DNA of 64,000 nucleotides, taken from Arabidopsis thaliana. Its lineage: Eukaryota; Streptophyta; Magnoliopsida; Brassicales; Brassicaceae. Below the pieces are notes generated by a model. The model had not been told where the DNA came from. It did not search any database and saw only the letters and a program-made list of their open reading frames with translations. Made by a program: the position numbers and the translations under genes. This document shows positions 1-12,559 of this stretch, one piece after another. Each line of letters begins with the position of its first letter. Position 1 is the first letter of the stretch. The stretch lies in assembly GCF_000001735.4 (NCBI RefSeq), contig NC_003074.8:16313261-16377260 (forward strand), given 5' to 3'.

Positions 1-469
1 ATTTGTCCCTACAGGTTCTTTGCATTTGATGAGATACCTTGGCTTGTTTGGGTTATTCAAACTAATGTTTTGCATTTGATCGTTTTGGCTCTGTCTTCGA
101 ATTTAAAGAAGCCATCTTATTCGTATAATCTGGACTAATGGGTTTGGTTATTAGTCTATCACTGTGTTTATGTGTTTCTATGGTGATTGATTTGGAAAAA
201 ATGGTCAATTGTTATATTCATACAAGAAGATTATATGGCATCACATACATTGTTTATCTCGATATTCCGTGTTTCAATAATTGCATGTTTATGTTACGAA
301 CTCTTATCAGTCTTGTGGTCATATGATTCAGCAATCAAGTGGCAATTCATATCTCAATTTGGAGACGAGAACATTGATGTAAGTTTTAGAACACTCTTTA
401 AATTATATGTGTTGTTTCTAAGATGATGCAGTCTCCTTAATGTGTTCTTAAAGTGTGATTGTTTTTCTA

Positions 470-2720
470 ACTTTGATAGTTATGTTTTTCAGTTGTACTC
501 TTTGTTAACACATTTTCCGTCAAGATTAAAAGTAGAAAATATTAGCAACCAGTAAGATTTTGGATCTGTAAGACTCTTACCATGTTTTTTTTTTCTTTCT
601 TGGCAATGATTTTGTCGTTTCATTTTATTGTCCTATTTGTATGATGTACTTTCAGGTGAAATTTTGGTTCAGTAGTCAAGAGAAAATGAGGGGTTGTGTG
701 TCCTGCTTCATGGAGATATCTTTGAGGTCCAAAGAACAAAAAATTTCGAAGGTAAAGCATGTGGGAGGTCAGGTATCTCTCTCTTTATTCTCATGTCAAT
801 TGTGTCATGCATAGCTATCTTGGCTTTGTTTTGGTTACTCACAATATCTGAAAACACACACTTTCACAAACACGGAAAAATCTCAAACTCAAAACACACC
901 CAAAGACAACAAAAATCAAACTCTACAAAAAAAAATCACATCACACGCAACAAAACTATAGACATACTCACACGAAACAAAGCTCAAACTCAACATAACA
1001 CAAGAAATAAAATACAGCACAACAAAAAACTAGACACATGAGAGAACAAAAAAACAATCAATATATTTCCTTACAGTAAAACATTTTGTGATTCTGTTGC
1101 TAAGTCAATTTCAGGGGAAATTTCTTTCTCGTTCTTTTTTAGTTTTTTACAACTATTAATCATTGTTTGGTCACATTGAATCTAAGTACTTGTTATGCTA
1201 CTCTAAAAGTGAAATCCAAGCCACACAAGCTCAAACGGTGTCATACAAAAATAAATATATTTACTTAGATTTGTTTAATCATGTGATTTCATGTGAAGGG
1301 ATACTCAGTGATACTTCAAAATCCAAAGTAAAACACAAGTTTCAAGGTGAAGTTTCTTTATTTCTTCTCTTTTACTTTTTCGTCATACAAATTTTCTTAT
1401 TAATACTTATTTCACAAAGAATATTTATCATACGTAATAAACATGTTTTGTGGACATTGTTTCCTTGTCTAGATTAACAGAAACAATAAGAGCAAAGCAG
1501 TCGAATCCTAGCTTGGATCAGACTTAATAAATTCCAGTAAGTTTCTTGATTAGCATTATTTATGTGGTTTATTTATAGTCTTATATGCTTAGTAATTGCT
1601 ATTAGAATGGTTTTGTATCAAGATGGAGAACTCTTAAGCTGAAAATAACTAAACTTAGGAAAGTGATTCAATTGTCTCGGAAAAAGGAAGGATCAGGTAG
1701 ATAAACTATCTTCATCCCTTTTTCTAGAGTTTTTGTAAACAAATTATGGTCTTGTGTATATACTGCTAACATAATGGTTTTGTAGAAAGATATACAATTC
1801 TTAAGCGGAAAAGAACCAAATTTAAGAAAGCCATATAGTCTCCTCAAAAGAAGAAAGGCCAGGTATATAATTTACACACACTGATACAATGTTTTTTGGA
1901 AATGTCTGACGTATTTGAGTGGTTTTCAACTTGGAAGAACTAATAAGGCATATCACATTTCTCTACTAGATCTTTATTCCCATGGTACAATACTAAGGAA
2001 AACAGGGATCGGATTCTTCTTGTTAGAAAGTCTCGTGCATATGAGACAACAAATATATTCTTCAGTGCTAAGGTGATTAAATTTTTTTATCACCTCTTAC
2101 AATAGTTGTCATTCTCTTGATATTTTCTAACTTAAAGGGTTATGTTTTATATTCGGGATTTTCGTTATACAACATGTTTCGTGAAGATTATAGAACAAGA
2201 GATGAAAAATCAGTCAGCCTCTGTAAGATTCTTACCATATTTTTTCTTGGCATTGATTTTGTAGTGTTTTATATATTATTTGTATGTTGTGTAAGGATCC
2301 TGTTTTGCTCTGCACATAATGTTTGCTAACAAAATTCTTTGAATTCTAGAGAGTGGATCCTTATTCTGAAAAGAACAAAGGTCCTTGCCAAGAACAAATG
2401 AGAGACGATTTTGCAGCAACAGCATATGAGAAGTCAGGTAAAGTAAAGTTTCCTCTATTCTCATGTGTATATGCTCAATTCTCATGTATTCTTCCTAAAG
2501 TTTCCTCTATTCTCATTTGATGAGCCTAGGTGGCTTGGCTTGTTTTGGTTCCTCAAACTATCTAGAAACACACAACTTCACGAATTACAAATACATGCAA
2601 TCACCTAAATTCAAAACACACCGAAAGACAACAAAATTCAAACATAAACACGTGAAACTGAAACACGATACAAAAAAAAAAAACACGTCACATAGATAAA
2701 CTCAAAACACCCTCGAACAC
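470..2720 (+). repeat. Degenerate region with a ~1.9-kb-offset direct duplication
   Basis: No protein family is recognisable. The stretch 470-1060 resembles 2100-2720 in order: a T-rich stretch with a splice-acceptor-like end, an exon-like block ending in a GT donor (about 690-775 and 2349-2436), a CTCTATTCTCATG-type motif, then an A/C-rich tract with repeated AAACACAC motifs. Two shorter blocks, 1618-1700 and 1784-1866, are also similar to each other and each ends at an AG/GTA junction. The pattern is that of a decayed multi-exon gene or transposon that duplicated internally. Bases 1-470 show nothing I can name. Confidence 0.45.
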
Positions 2721-3008
2721 AACACAACATTTTGGTTTAGCATGCAAAGGGGAAAGACTCCTACGTGATCCCTTTAGTCCTAAATGCACCAATCTACCTC
2801 CATATGAAATAAGCCAACCATGTCCACTCCTCGCCTCCGTCGCATGCCAAGACTCGTCAATAAAGCATACCGGTCTATCCGCTGGAATTGGCGTCACTTG
2901 CACTATAGGGTTCCTCTCGGGTTGGGGATTTTCTTGATGGTTTGCTCGCCTCCACGCCTCTTCCTCTTGAATTGCAATGTCCAAGGTTTCTTGAGGTGAT
3001 TCACTCAT
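2702..3008 (-). pseudogene. LINE (non-LTR retrotransposon) RNase H fragment
   Basis: The minus-strand frame encodes about 100 residues ending in a stretch typical of the RNase H-like domain at the C-terminus of plant LINE polyproteins: a CFIDESW start (usually C-x-D-G/A-S-W), then a GHGW-x-I strand, and LGLKGSRRSLSPLHAK, where LINEs usually have SPLHAE before the second acidic residue. No reverse transcriptase lies upstream and the frame ends after the first half of the domain. It is a short dead relic with no expected activity. Confidence 0.55.
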
Positions 3009-3437
3009 ATTATCAAAAATCTTTCGGTTTAGGAAATATTATTACCACATAATCCATGGAAACATTTCGCTTCAATATTGTTTGTCATATTTAAGTTCAG
3101 TATGTTGTTTTAACAAGTTGGTAAATTTTTATGTTATTTTGAAAGAGGAATTCAAGCCACTACGAGGGAAAACTGTGCTTTGCATACAAAAACAAAGAGG
3201 TAATCAATGAGATATGTTTTGCTTTGTCAAATTTTACGTTCTGTTCATGTGAATGGAAATTTGGTGATGATTCAAAATCCAGGAAAAGAAACGAGAACTT
3301 TGCTTTTGCTTTAAACAAAATACTTATAAAATTCATACTTCGCAGAAATTAACATAATAATAACTTAGTACAAAATAATAATAATAAAAAAAAACAGTTA
3401 ACAAGCCCTAAAAATCTTGGAGCTTTGGATCTCGGAG

Positions 3438-4849
3438 ATGGCTGATATTCTACGGCAGCTGTTGGATTGTGGAAAATTATCTGACGAAACCTGCCACTCG
3501 ATTTTGTGTGGATTGGGTCAACATGTCGATGCTTTACATTTATCCAAAACCGAAGAAGAAGTCGACGGATGGACATCTGAGGAAGATGAAGAACTTGACC
3601 AAGAATACTGTCGCCAAGTTACCGAGTCTCTGGTACTCTTCTCATGTCTCTGCTTTGATTTGGTATTTAGGTTCTGTCTTTCTTGGAAAGCTTTTGTTTT
3701 TTTAATCAAAATTTTGATAAAATAAAAAAAATTGGGTGTAGGGTTTCGATATTGATGGTAAAGTTTGTATCCCAGCATGTGGAATCTCACCAGTCTTTCT
3801 AGGTGCTAATAAAAACCCGCGTAGCGAAGTCGCTCTTTATGGCCGTTTGGGAGTTCATTGCTTCAACATTGACAAGGTTTTAAGTTGTGACTTGTACTTT
3901 GAGTATTCTCATATCTGAGTGACAACTGTGTGAAATCTTGTCTTACTGTCTTTTGTTTCAATCTTTGTAGGAGAGGAAGTTTCAGTATATGCGCATACCT
4001 AAATACAATGTTCAATATCCTGAAGCTATGTCTTTCCATATAACCGTGGAGGTGAATGATCTTGCTGATAATTCAGCTCACACTTTACAGAACTTGGTCA
4101 CAAGATCTTTTTCTAGGAACGGAGAGGACTTAAGAGTCTCTACTGGAATTTGCAGAATCAAACCCAAAACACCTGGTACACTCTATTACTAGTGATATCT
4201 AAACATTCAAAGTTGTAGCTGTGAAGTTTGAATTTGTGTGTGTTTAATATTGTAGAAAGAGAGATCTGTCTTGTGGATGAGGAAGCAATAGATAAGTTTT
4301 ACAGAGGTGTTATGCCCAACTTTGTGTCCAAACTAGGGGCTGACGATGATAAGCTGAGGTTCTACGAGGTAAAACGTGTTTCTTCTATGTGTTTGAACTT
4401 TGAAAGAAACGTTCTTCTATAAAAAAGATGTGTTGTGTTTGATAGGTTCAGGAGCAGGACGTATGTGCAAATGATTGGTTACGTCTATATACTGAATTCG
4501 CACTTTTCTCCTACTGGAGATATAATGAGGTACTTGAGAGTGGGAACCTTGCAGGATGTTTGGGTTTAGTCTTCTTATATATCTTATGCAATTTTTTCAA
4601 CTTTTAGTAAGCTTTTTTTTGCAGGACGGATTTGAGTCTTGTTTACCTGTGGAGATCAAGAAGATAATTGTGGAAACTTGTGACACTCACAGAGAGCCGC
4701 GTATGAAGCTGAAGTCTAGTAATGCCATCTTCCATATAAACTTCAACGCCAAGAGTTGTGATTATAAATCGGTTTCGAGGAGAACGACTGATGGGAAACC
4801 GGGACATATAGTTCTCGAGATTAATACATGGAAATTAAGCTCCACCTGA
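3438..4849 (+). CDS. UPF0725 (DUF626) family protein, six exons
   Basis: Six exons join without a stop: 3438-3632, 3742-3876, 3971-4175, 4256-4368, 4446-4529 and 4625-4849, all with GT-AG junctions and compatible phases, giving 318 residues. The order of conserved blocks (an acidic EEEVDGWTSEEDEELDQEY region near residue 45, GFDIDG, then VALYGRLGVHCFN, and a C-terminal VEIKKIIVET block) is that of the Brassicaceae-specific UPF0725/DUF626 family. Biochemical function is unknown. There is no signal peptide or membrane segment. The start is the first ATG in frame; an upstream leucine codon in the same frame is not needed. A decayed paralogous copy lies at 6770-7205. From memory this corresponds to the A. 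thaliana locus At3g44770. Confidence 0.85.
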
Positions 4850-5620
4850 ACCGCTGTCCTTAAGCCGCCGAATTTACTAGATTTGATAGATTAATGTTTC
4901 CACAAAGGCTTTAGTTTTTATCGTTAATGTGGCCTAAACCTTATTTATGCCTTTTAGTCATGGATGTACTTTGTTTTTCACACCAGCTAATCTTATGAAG
5001 GTGTATGTGTACATTTATTGACACTATATTATGTATTTCATTTCAAAGACCAACGAGCTTTTGCACTTACATGGACCTCTATATATGGCGGTTTGTATTA
5101 GGAGATCTAGAGGATTAGGAGATCGACTTGAAAGGTAAAATATATTCTTATTGTTAAATAGGTAGATTTTCTATTATCACATATGTAAAGAACTTGTTAA
5201 TTAAGTTATGACTTTGTATAAATAAGCGTATTAGGCTAATCAATAAAACCGAGAGAAACTATTACACTATAAAGGTTTCTTCCAAACTTATCAGTTTGTT
5301 TAGCTTGTCTTAAGTGTATTGTGTAGGAGCATTTCTTGATGACCAAATTCGTTATTCTAAAGGAAGAGAGTAATTGTGAAGAAGGGTCAACATTCTGCAT
5401 CTTCTATTGTTGGTATATAGTAGTTTGAACCGGTGGGAGAACCAATTGGACCAGATCAAATCAAGTCAACTGATCTTAAAAAACAAATGGGCCTGGAAAG
5501 CCCAGCAACACCAAAAACTAACTGACACGTCAGCGATCTGCAGACGTGGAGATTACTTTTATAAACCGTCGATTAAAACTCATCAACGGATACGATCTCT
5601 TTATCTATTAACTCCCCCAC

Positions 5621-5630
5621 TATATATAAT
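5621..5630 (+). promoter_or_regulatory. Likely TATA box of the membrane-protein gene
   Basis: TATATATAAT lies 97 bp upstream of the ATG at 5728 and is followed by a pyrimidine-rich leader, as expected for a plant core promoter. ACGT-core motifs (GACACGTCAG at about 5523 and GACGTGGA at about 5544) lie 80-100 bp further upstream and could bind bZIP factors. Confidence 0.5.
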
Positions 5631-5727
5631 AATCTCAGCGTTTTAGGTTTTTCTGATTTGGTTTGTTCTGTTTCATCTTCTTCTTCACTTTCTTCAAGAT
5701 TACGCATCTTTCTTCTCCGTTAAAACG

Positions 5728-6198
5728 ATGAAGCAAGTGGGATTTAGTTACAGATTGAATCCATCCGACGCAGATTTCATCAAATTCGCGATCATATACG
5801 ACATGATCCTCGTTGCAACGATGATTTCACTGTGGATGATGTTTCTTGGTGAGAAGCCTGAGTTCATCGATTTCGACAACTTTGAGCTATCCAAAGTAAC
5901 TTTCCGTGGAACGGTGGGGATTTTAGGTATAATGATGGCAGGTGCTTATTTGTGTGGACCTAATAACTGCATCATATTTTGTTTGTTCGACGTTGCTTTG
6001 TTTGGCTATAAGACCATTGGTTTCAAAAGAATTGGTAAAGAGTTGGCTATGATCTATGGTTTCTTGGCTCTGGCTTTTTTGCTCATGTACTTGTTTGGAT
6101 TCTTCTTTGGAGTTTTATGGCTACTAGTTTCTCCTCCGAGTCTCCTTTTGGGTTTCCAATTTCTCAAGCGAAGAAACGTAAAAGAATCTCAAGATTAG
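5728..6198 (+). CDS. Small polytopic membrane protein, unknown function
   Basis: A single uninterrupted frame encodes 156 residues. Hydrophobic segments can be read at about 22-42 (IIYDMILVATMISLWMMF), 65-80, 84-93 and a long one at 105-142 ending in LLGFQFLKRR, so three to four membrane passes with a basic KRR cytosolic tail are likely. There is no cleavable signal peptide. The tail and compact hairpins recall small endomembrane proteins such as the PRA1 family, but I cannot confirm membership. The ATG is preceded by a credible TATA box and leader, which argues for a transcribed gene. The 3' flank contains a tandem duplication beginning at the last codons. Confidence 0.7.
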   Translation: MKQVGFSYRLNPSDADFIKFAIIYDMILVATMISLWMMFLGEKPEFIDFDNFELSKVTFRGTVGILGIMMAGAYLCGPNNCIIFCLFDVALFGYKTIGFKRIGKELAMIYGFLALAFLLMYLFGFFFGVLWLLVSPPSLLLGFQFLKRRNVKESQD

Positions 6199-6445
6199 AT
6201 TGCTTGGAGATGAAGATAGCTTGGAGATCACGAAGATTTGGGTTTTAGGGTTTTCTTTTTCTTTTAGGGTTGAAATCGTTTGGTGGTGATTTTTAGTTTT
6301 CTGGTGTTGTAATTACTGCGATGAGTAAACTCAAGATTAGATGACTTGGTGATGAAGATTTAAATCAGGGTTTTAGGGTTTTTTCAAGGGTTGAGTTTGT
6401 TGAGTTTTAGTTTTCAGGCGTTGTAATTTTACTGCTATGAGTTTG
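6186..6445 (+). repeat. Two-copy tandem duplication overlapping a gene 3' end
   Basis: The block starting CTCAAGATTAGAT at 6187 recurs at 6330. Both copies continue with TTGG-GATGAAGAT, GGGTTTTAGGGTTTT, TTTTAGTTTTC and GTTGTAATT. The first copy includes the last codons and stop of the membrane-protein gene, so the second copy carries a spare coding tail plus 3' UTR. Confidence 0.6.
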
Positions 6446-6769
6446 CTACTAAGTTTGGTTTTGTGTTTCGAATTCAGAGTTTGTTCAAAATTACGTTTCA
6501 ACGATAGATTTTACTAGTCCATGTGTATTATAGAGTTTGGTCACTAGAAAGCAAAAGCAAAATACTGATTTTTCAAATTAACTTGTACCAAAGGATGTAA
6601 TTATGGACCGCACAAACTCGATCCAGCAAGGCTTTATTGATTATACTAATGATTCTATAAACTAATGAGAAGTGAGATTAGCTTTGGTGAAAATTGAAAA
6701 AACAAAGTACATCAATGACTAAAAAGGCGTAAATAAGGTTTGGCCACATTATTCGATTAAACGAGTAAA

Positions 6770-7205
6770 AGTAAAGAAATCGATGAACGGTCATCTGAGG
6801 AAGAAGAAGCACTAGATGAAGGTTACTGTGTCCAAGTAAATGACTCTCCCGTAGTCTCTTTGTTTACCACTTTCTTATAAAGCTTGTAGTTGGTTATGTG
6901 TTATGAAGTTGCTACAATTCAGTTAAAGATGTTTTGTATGTGTTTGCTTGAGGTATATGCTCCTCGATCTTATGCATTTTATATGTGTTGTGTTTTACAG
7001 GTTCAAGAGCAGAACATATGTGGAAGTGACTGAAGTACTTGAGAGTTTGAAACTCATACGATGGTTGGACTTAGTCTTTTATATCTTCCGCAACTTAGTA
7101 AGCTTTTGTGCACGACGGATCTGATTCTTCTTTGCTTGTGGAGATCAAGAAGATAGTTGTGAAACTCATAGAGATTGAAATCTAATAATGCCATATTCCA
7201 CAAAG
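6770..7205 (+). pseudogene. Decayed second copy of the UPF0725 gene
   Basis: Bases 6782-6835 match the end of exon 1 of the gene at 3438-4849 (SEEEEALDEGYCVQV, against SEEDEELDQEYCRQV). Bases 7001-7200 match its exons 5 and 6 in order, including the acceptor CAG-GTTCAAGAGCAG and the VEIKKIV block. Exons 2-4 are missing and frameshifts break the remainder. It is a tandem duplicate that lost its core. Confidence 0.75.
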
Positions 7206-8160
7206 CCTACTCCGGCAATTAATCTGTTAATGTTGCCAAACCCTAGCTATTTATATCTTTTGATATATACATTCTTTTTCACCCCAGCTATTATCACTTC
7301 TCTTTAAGAACGATTTCGATTCTACATCTGGATATATAATTAGAACAAAAACAGATATATGTGTACCATGGTTTGTAAAGTGCTTGCTAGTTGTTAGTTT
7401 TTGTTAAATCTGCATACACGACGCTTGGTATTCAAAACAGGAAGACATGTATATTCAATCAATGGTTACAACACGGGTTTTATTTAGTATAAAAGTTATA
7501 TATTATACTGTATGTTTTTGAATAAAGTTATGATATATTATAGTAGTAAGTGAAAAAATATTAGTTTATTTGTGTGTCAATCCCTATTTATAATATGAGA
7601 ATGAATATATTTTCCTTTTATATAAGAGCCTTTATATAATACTCAATTACGGATAATTTGTTTTAAGATATGAAAACAGAAAGTAATATATTTTTGAAGA
7701 AAATTAATTTTGTTTGAACAATGAGTTGATTTATGTTAACAACCACAAAATAAGATTGCATATAATTCAGTTAGATCAAAAATTAAAATATCATAAATGA
7801 GCCCCATCTAAAATGTAGATTATTTTGAGTTAATTAAAAAGTTAAATATTAAGTTGAGTTAATTTAAGAAGTTTATTTTCAATTTCTAATTCTTTGGTTG
7901 TTAAATAGAGATTTTTTTTTTAGTTAATTACGGAATTTAGCAATTATTTGCATGATCAAATATATTATACTATATAATAATACTAATGAAAAAATTGCTT
8001 GCACAACCCATCATTCATTACTTTAAAAATTGCTTGCAGAATTACATTTTCAAATATTTAGAGGTGTCAAACCTTATTTAAGTCATCCTATCATATATTC
8101 TTAACATGTTATAAGGATAATAACTTTTTCTATCAAATATTTATAGGTATATTAAGAACA
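7206..8160. other. AT-rich spacer
   Basis: Very AT-rich DNA with frequent TTAATTAA/TATATA stretches. I see no coding frame, terminal inverted repeats or RNA gene. Confidence 0.5.
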
Positions 8161-8205
8161 ATGAACCAACTTGTGATTATTTTGATATGTACAAAAATTG
8201 ACCTT

Positions 8206-8290
8206 TCATTAATATTTGCTATTTGTTCTACTATGTTTTTCATTTTTTCATTAATATTTGCTATTTGTTCTACTATGTTTTTCTTCTCAT
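8206..8290. repeat. Two tandem ~42-bp units
   Basis: A unit beginning TCATTAATATTTGCTATTTG and ending CTACTATGTTTTTC occurs twice back to back (about 8208-8243 and 8250-8285). The short frames reading through it on either strand are repetitive artefacts. Confidence 0.7.
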
Positions 8291-8363
8291 TATACCAAAA
8301 ATTTTTTTTTTTAATTATTTTTCTTTTTCTCATTTTATTTCATGTTCACATTCTTCCAAAATC

Positions 8364-9344
8364 TCATAAGTAGCAATGTTGTATCAACTTGGCGGCACAA
8401 ATATACCCTCCTAGGTGGGAATTCGATAAAACCCGAGGCGGTGGAAACTCTTTGCACCCATCGAAAGGCCGATCTAGTGCTTTTTGAATACCTTGTCGAA
8501 CAACATACCTCAAAGCTTTTACGATGCTGAGCTTATAACAGAAATGTGCCTTATTTTTTTGCAGCTTTCCTTTCTCGGGAAACACAAAATCTACAAGCTC
8601 TTGATACAAGTACTCAGTCCCGTTTTCATGTTGTTTGATCCACCGTATCGCAGTGACTAATTCAGCCGTCACGATCGCCCAACATATATCTACATTTATC
8701 AAAGTATTTTTAGGAAAAACAAGAACCAGTTCATAAGTAAAACAACCTAGAATTTGAAACTCTACCGTGTTCTCCCTGATCTTTCATCGGACCATTAAAA
8801 GGTCCCCAGTCCGCCTTCTTTGTTTCATCAGGCAATACCTTTATTGGTCGATATGTGAAAAGTAGAAAATAACCGTCATAAGCACCTTGTTTTGCTCATA
8901 TAATAACGAAGTATAAATCATTCAAACACCAAAAATTAACAAACAGAACAAAATCGTTTGAAAAATCAAGAGATTCAATCAAGTTAACATCATTAAATAC
9001 CTGGTGTTTTCTCAAGCGAGTGTAGACAACATCAATAGTTTCACCCTCTACTTTAGGTTTCACTACTTTGTTCTTCACTCTGAGTATCTCAAATTTTCCG
9101 TCAAGTTTTAGTTTTAGAATCTCGAGAAATGTTGAAAGTGGGATGTACTGTCCAATCTTCTTTAGTTCTGAAAAGAGTTGATCGGATTCGTATAGAATCT
9201 CAACCTGCGTAGATAGATTTACGACGTCGTTACTAAACAAATAATCATCACAAGAACATCTTTATTTACTTTATCAATAAACACTACTTCTGAAACTAAA
9301 TTGATCAAATCTTAAGTACTTACTTTAATAGGAAGTTCCTCCAT
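8364..9344 (-). pseudogene. Truncated papain-like (C1A) cysteine protease gene
   Basis: Minus-strand exons can be traced: 9344-9324 (MEELPIK), 9204-9001 (VEILYESD to LRKHQ), an exon ending at 8766 that encodes a stretch including DWGPFNGPMKDQGE, and 8689-8364 starting ICWAIVTAELVTAIR. The DW-GP, KDQG and C-W-A blocks are those preceding and containing the catalytic cysteine of papain-type proteases (usually KDQG-x-CGSCWAF). The frame stops about 100 residues after the cysteine, so the catalytic His and Asn are absent. The phases of the second and third exons do not agree by one base at the obvious junctions, suggesting a frameshift. The product, if any, could not be an active protease. From memory, A. 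thaliana annotates a cysteine-proteinase-like locus (At3g44780) here. Confidence 0.6.
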
Positions 9345-10578
9345 TGATGTTTAGAAAATAACAAGACCTCATGCACAAGAAAACTTAAGAATGTTGAAAT
9401 CAAGACCACATTCACTCTCAATCAAACGCCATCATACACGCAAAGAAGATTTCTCTCACATACATCTCAAGGTTACATAATATGGACGAAGACGAAGAAA
9501 GATAAAAGGATCTCATCGATTGAACCTTTGTAAACAGAGATTGAAACGATCAACACTAAACATTGAAGACATTGAGAAGCAAAAAGCGTGGAGTGCAAGA
9601 AACAAGAAACATTATATTTAAGAGCAGAAATATGTTTTTTTTAACCTTTACGAATGGAAGGAGATGAAAGAAGAAATGTGTTTGTTCAATTTCTCTGTCA
9701 ATGGCGTATCAAGAAGACGAGATCAAAAAGAGAAAAAGAAGAACGAAGAAAGATTTTTTTTGGTGGAAAGAAGAACGAAGAAAGATTAAGAGTACTTAAT
9801 TACTATAGCTGAACATTACTAAAATGACAATACTACCCTTGACCATATAATAGCGTGTAATCGATTCTTACAAATATTATGTATACGCTATACATTATGT
9901 ATTCGTGACATTAATATGTTACAGTAAAACGAGCCTTTTAAGGTAAATTACATGGCATTATTGTTCCTAATTTTCTTACTTTAACCTGCCTGATTACTTC
10001 CTTTAGTTTATAATCGACGTCAACAAGAACGCGTTTCAACTTTTCTTTTGTTTTTGTTTTTATTGGGGAAAACTAAAATTGTGTTTTTGACTGTGTTTTA
10101 ATAGAATTCAAGGTGGAGCACTAATTGCACACAAGAATAGATTGTTTTTTTGGTTTGTTAACATTAAGATTCCATTATTTTGTTGTTCCATTAGAGGAAA
10201 TCGTAACTATATATCATTTTGATGACAGGGTTGTAACATTGAGTTTTCTCTTTTTATCTCACTAGTCATTAAAAAGTTAACATTTTCAGAGAAAACGTAT
10301 AATGATAATTAGATTACAGAACTAATAAACAATCAGATTTAGCTTCTTAGTCTTGTAACTTATTTAATATTTTAAGTGAACTGAAACCTGAGGTTGGTTC
10401 TATTGGATAGGCCTAAACCCACAAAACAATTTGGGTTGCTGACTTGGGTTATCACAAACTGTTGAAGAAAATTTTATTCATTATAATAATTTCATTCCTA
10501 CTTTGCGTTTCATGTGATCCTGATCCTATCAGTATAAATCAGCTGTAGAATCATTTGTATTAACTCATGATTCATCAA
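9345..10578. other. Intergenic flank of the protease remnant
   Basis: This is the upstream side of the minus-strand protease remnant, with a GAAGAAGA-rich stretch at about 9665-9790. The rest is AT-rich with no recognisable gene or element. Confidence 0.4.
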
Positions 10579-11699
10579 CATGAATCACAACGCTACTTTC
10601 TATTTCGTTCATAGAAACCTTTTCTTGGTTTGACAAAAAAAAAAAAACAAAACCTTTTCTTGAAAATGATTGGAAATTCTTTATCAAAAAAATAAATGAT
10701 TGAAAATGATACTAACGAATTTGCACGTAATGATTCATGCTTAATAGTATATATAGAGTTTATGTTTTCTCCTATTTTTGTTGTACATAAAATACATTCA
10801 ACATTTAAATCTAAAGAATAGAAAAAGACCTCAAGAAAACGAATACATATATATACTGTAAAAAAATGAAATACAAAATGTAATACAAAATGTAAAATAG
10901 ACAGAAGTTGTTTTATCTCTAATGGAGTTGACTTCAACTTATAGTCTTATACAACCAATACACCCCCTTAATTCTAACAAAACTATGTCCAAAATAAAAA
11001 ATAACATTAAAGTTATTTATAAAGAATTTATCAAAAATTAAATAACATCTTGACCAAAACAAAAACACTATATATGTAATGTGTCTTTTTATTTTTTGAT
11101 AAAGACATTGTAATGTGTCTTTATTACATTTTTGAAGTTGATTTAAATTATACATTATTTTGGGAGTTAAAAGTTAAATCTGATGTAGTTCGCCATGCAG
11201 ATTTGTTTCGTAATCAACACCATTAAACATGTTTTTGTCACTTCATACTGTTTTGATGACTAATGATGGACGTGTGAGTTTATTGACAAGTTCACATAAC
11301 TTCGAGATTTAAGAACATAGATCTCCTAATGGATATTCCGGCAAGTCCACACATGACACAACACAAGTCCACATAAAAATATATATCACTAATAAATTTG
11401 GCAGTAAAACTAATATGATGAAAAAAACTCCAACCGAGTCCTCCATGAAAATTACATTTTAAAGTATAAATAAAACTATAATATTACAACTATACAATTT
11501 TAAACACTAAACAAAACAAACAATAATAACAATTTTTTGTAGGTTTTCTAAAAATCAGCATTATAATGTATCAAAATAAGTATTAATTTTTTTGACACAT
11601 CTAAATTTGAAACTGTAATACAAAGTTTAAATTATATATTATAATAAAATAAATTGTGAATAAAAAATAAAATATCATCACCATGGGTTAAATCCTAGA

Positions 11700-12500
11700 T
11701 TAAATCCTAGATGATAAAATCCGTACACAATATAATTGAGAATTACTAATCAACGCAAATAACAACAACAAAAAAAAGCCGTACACAATCTTATCGATGT
11801 GAAACTTTGAACACACACATTTTTTTGTCAATCAGGTAATACATGTCCATTTTAAAAATTTGAATCACAATATTAAGTTAAAAAAAGTTACTTTTTCAAA
11901 ACAAAAATAACTTTATGTGTTATATGATTATTCAAAACAGTTTTAAAAAATCAAACAAAGGTTATAGCTAGGAGAAACATAATTTTAAACCTTAATCAAA
12001 TCTTCTAAATATAAATATTTTTAAATATAAAATATCCAATGTATGAGTCAGATAAAATACTGGAGTGTGTTGATGGAGCGATAGGCATAAGTGTGTTTGA
12101 TACCATGCATGTCGCCCCAAAAAATAAATACCGTAAAACTTACGACTCGATCAATAAAATCCATACACAATCTAATCGAGAATTACTAATCAACGCAAAC
12201 AACAACAAAAAAAAAGCCGTACACAACCTTATCGATGTGAAACTTTGAACACACACATTTTTTTTTCAATCAGGTAATACATGTCCATTTTAAAAATTTG
12301 AATCACAATATTAAGTTAAAAAAAGTTACTTTATCAAAACAAAAATAACTTTTTATATTATATGATTATTCAAAACAGTTTAAAAAAATCAACCAAAAGT
12401 TATAGCTACGAGAAACATAATTTTAATTCTTAATCAAATCTTCTAAATATAAATATTGTTAAATATAAAATATCCAATGTATGAGTCAGATAAAATACTG
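11700..12500 (+). repeat. Tandem ~440-bp duplication
   Basis: Blocks at about 11710-12060 and 12150-12500 are close copies: AATTACTAATCAACGCAAA, CCGTACACAA-CTTATCGATG, TTTGAACACACACATTTTTT, CAGGTAATACATGTCC and CCAATGTATGAGTCAGATAA occur in both at the same spacing. No coding potential is shared. Confidence 0.75.
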
Positions 12501-12559
12501 GAGTGTGTTTGATGGAGTGATAGACATAAGTGTGTTTGATAACATGCATGTCGCCCCAT

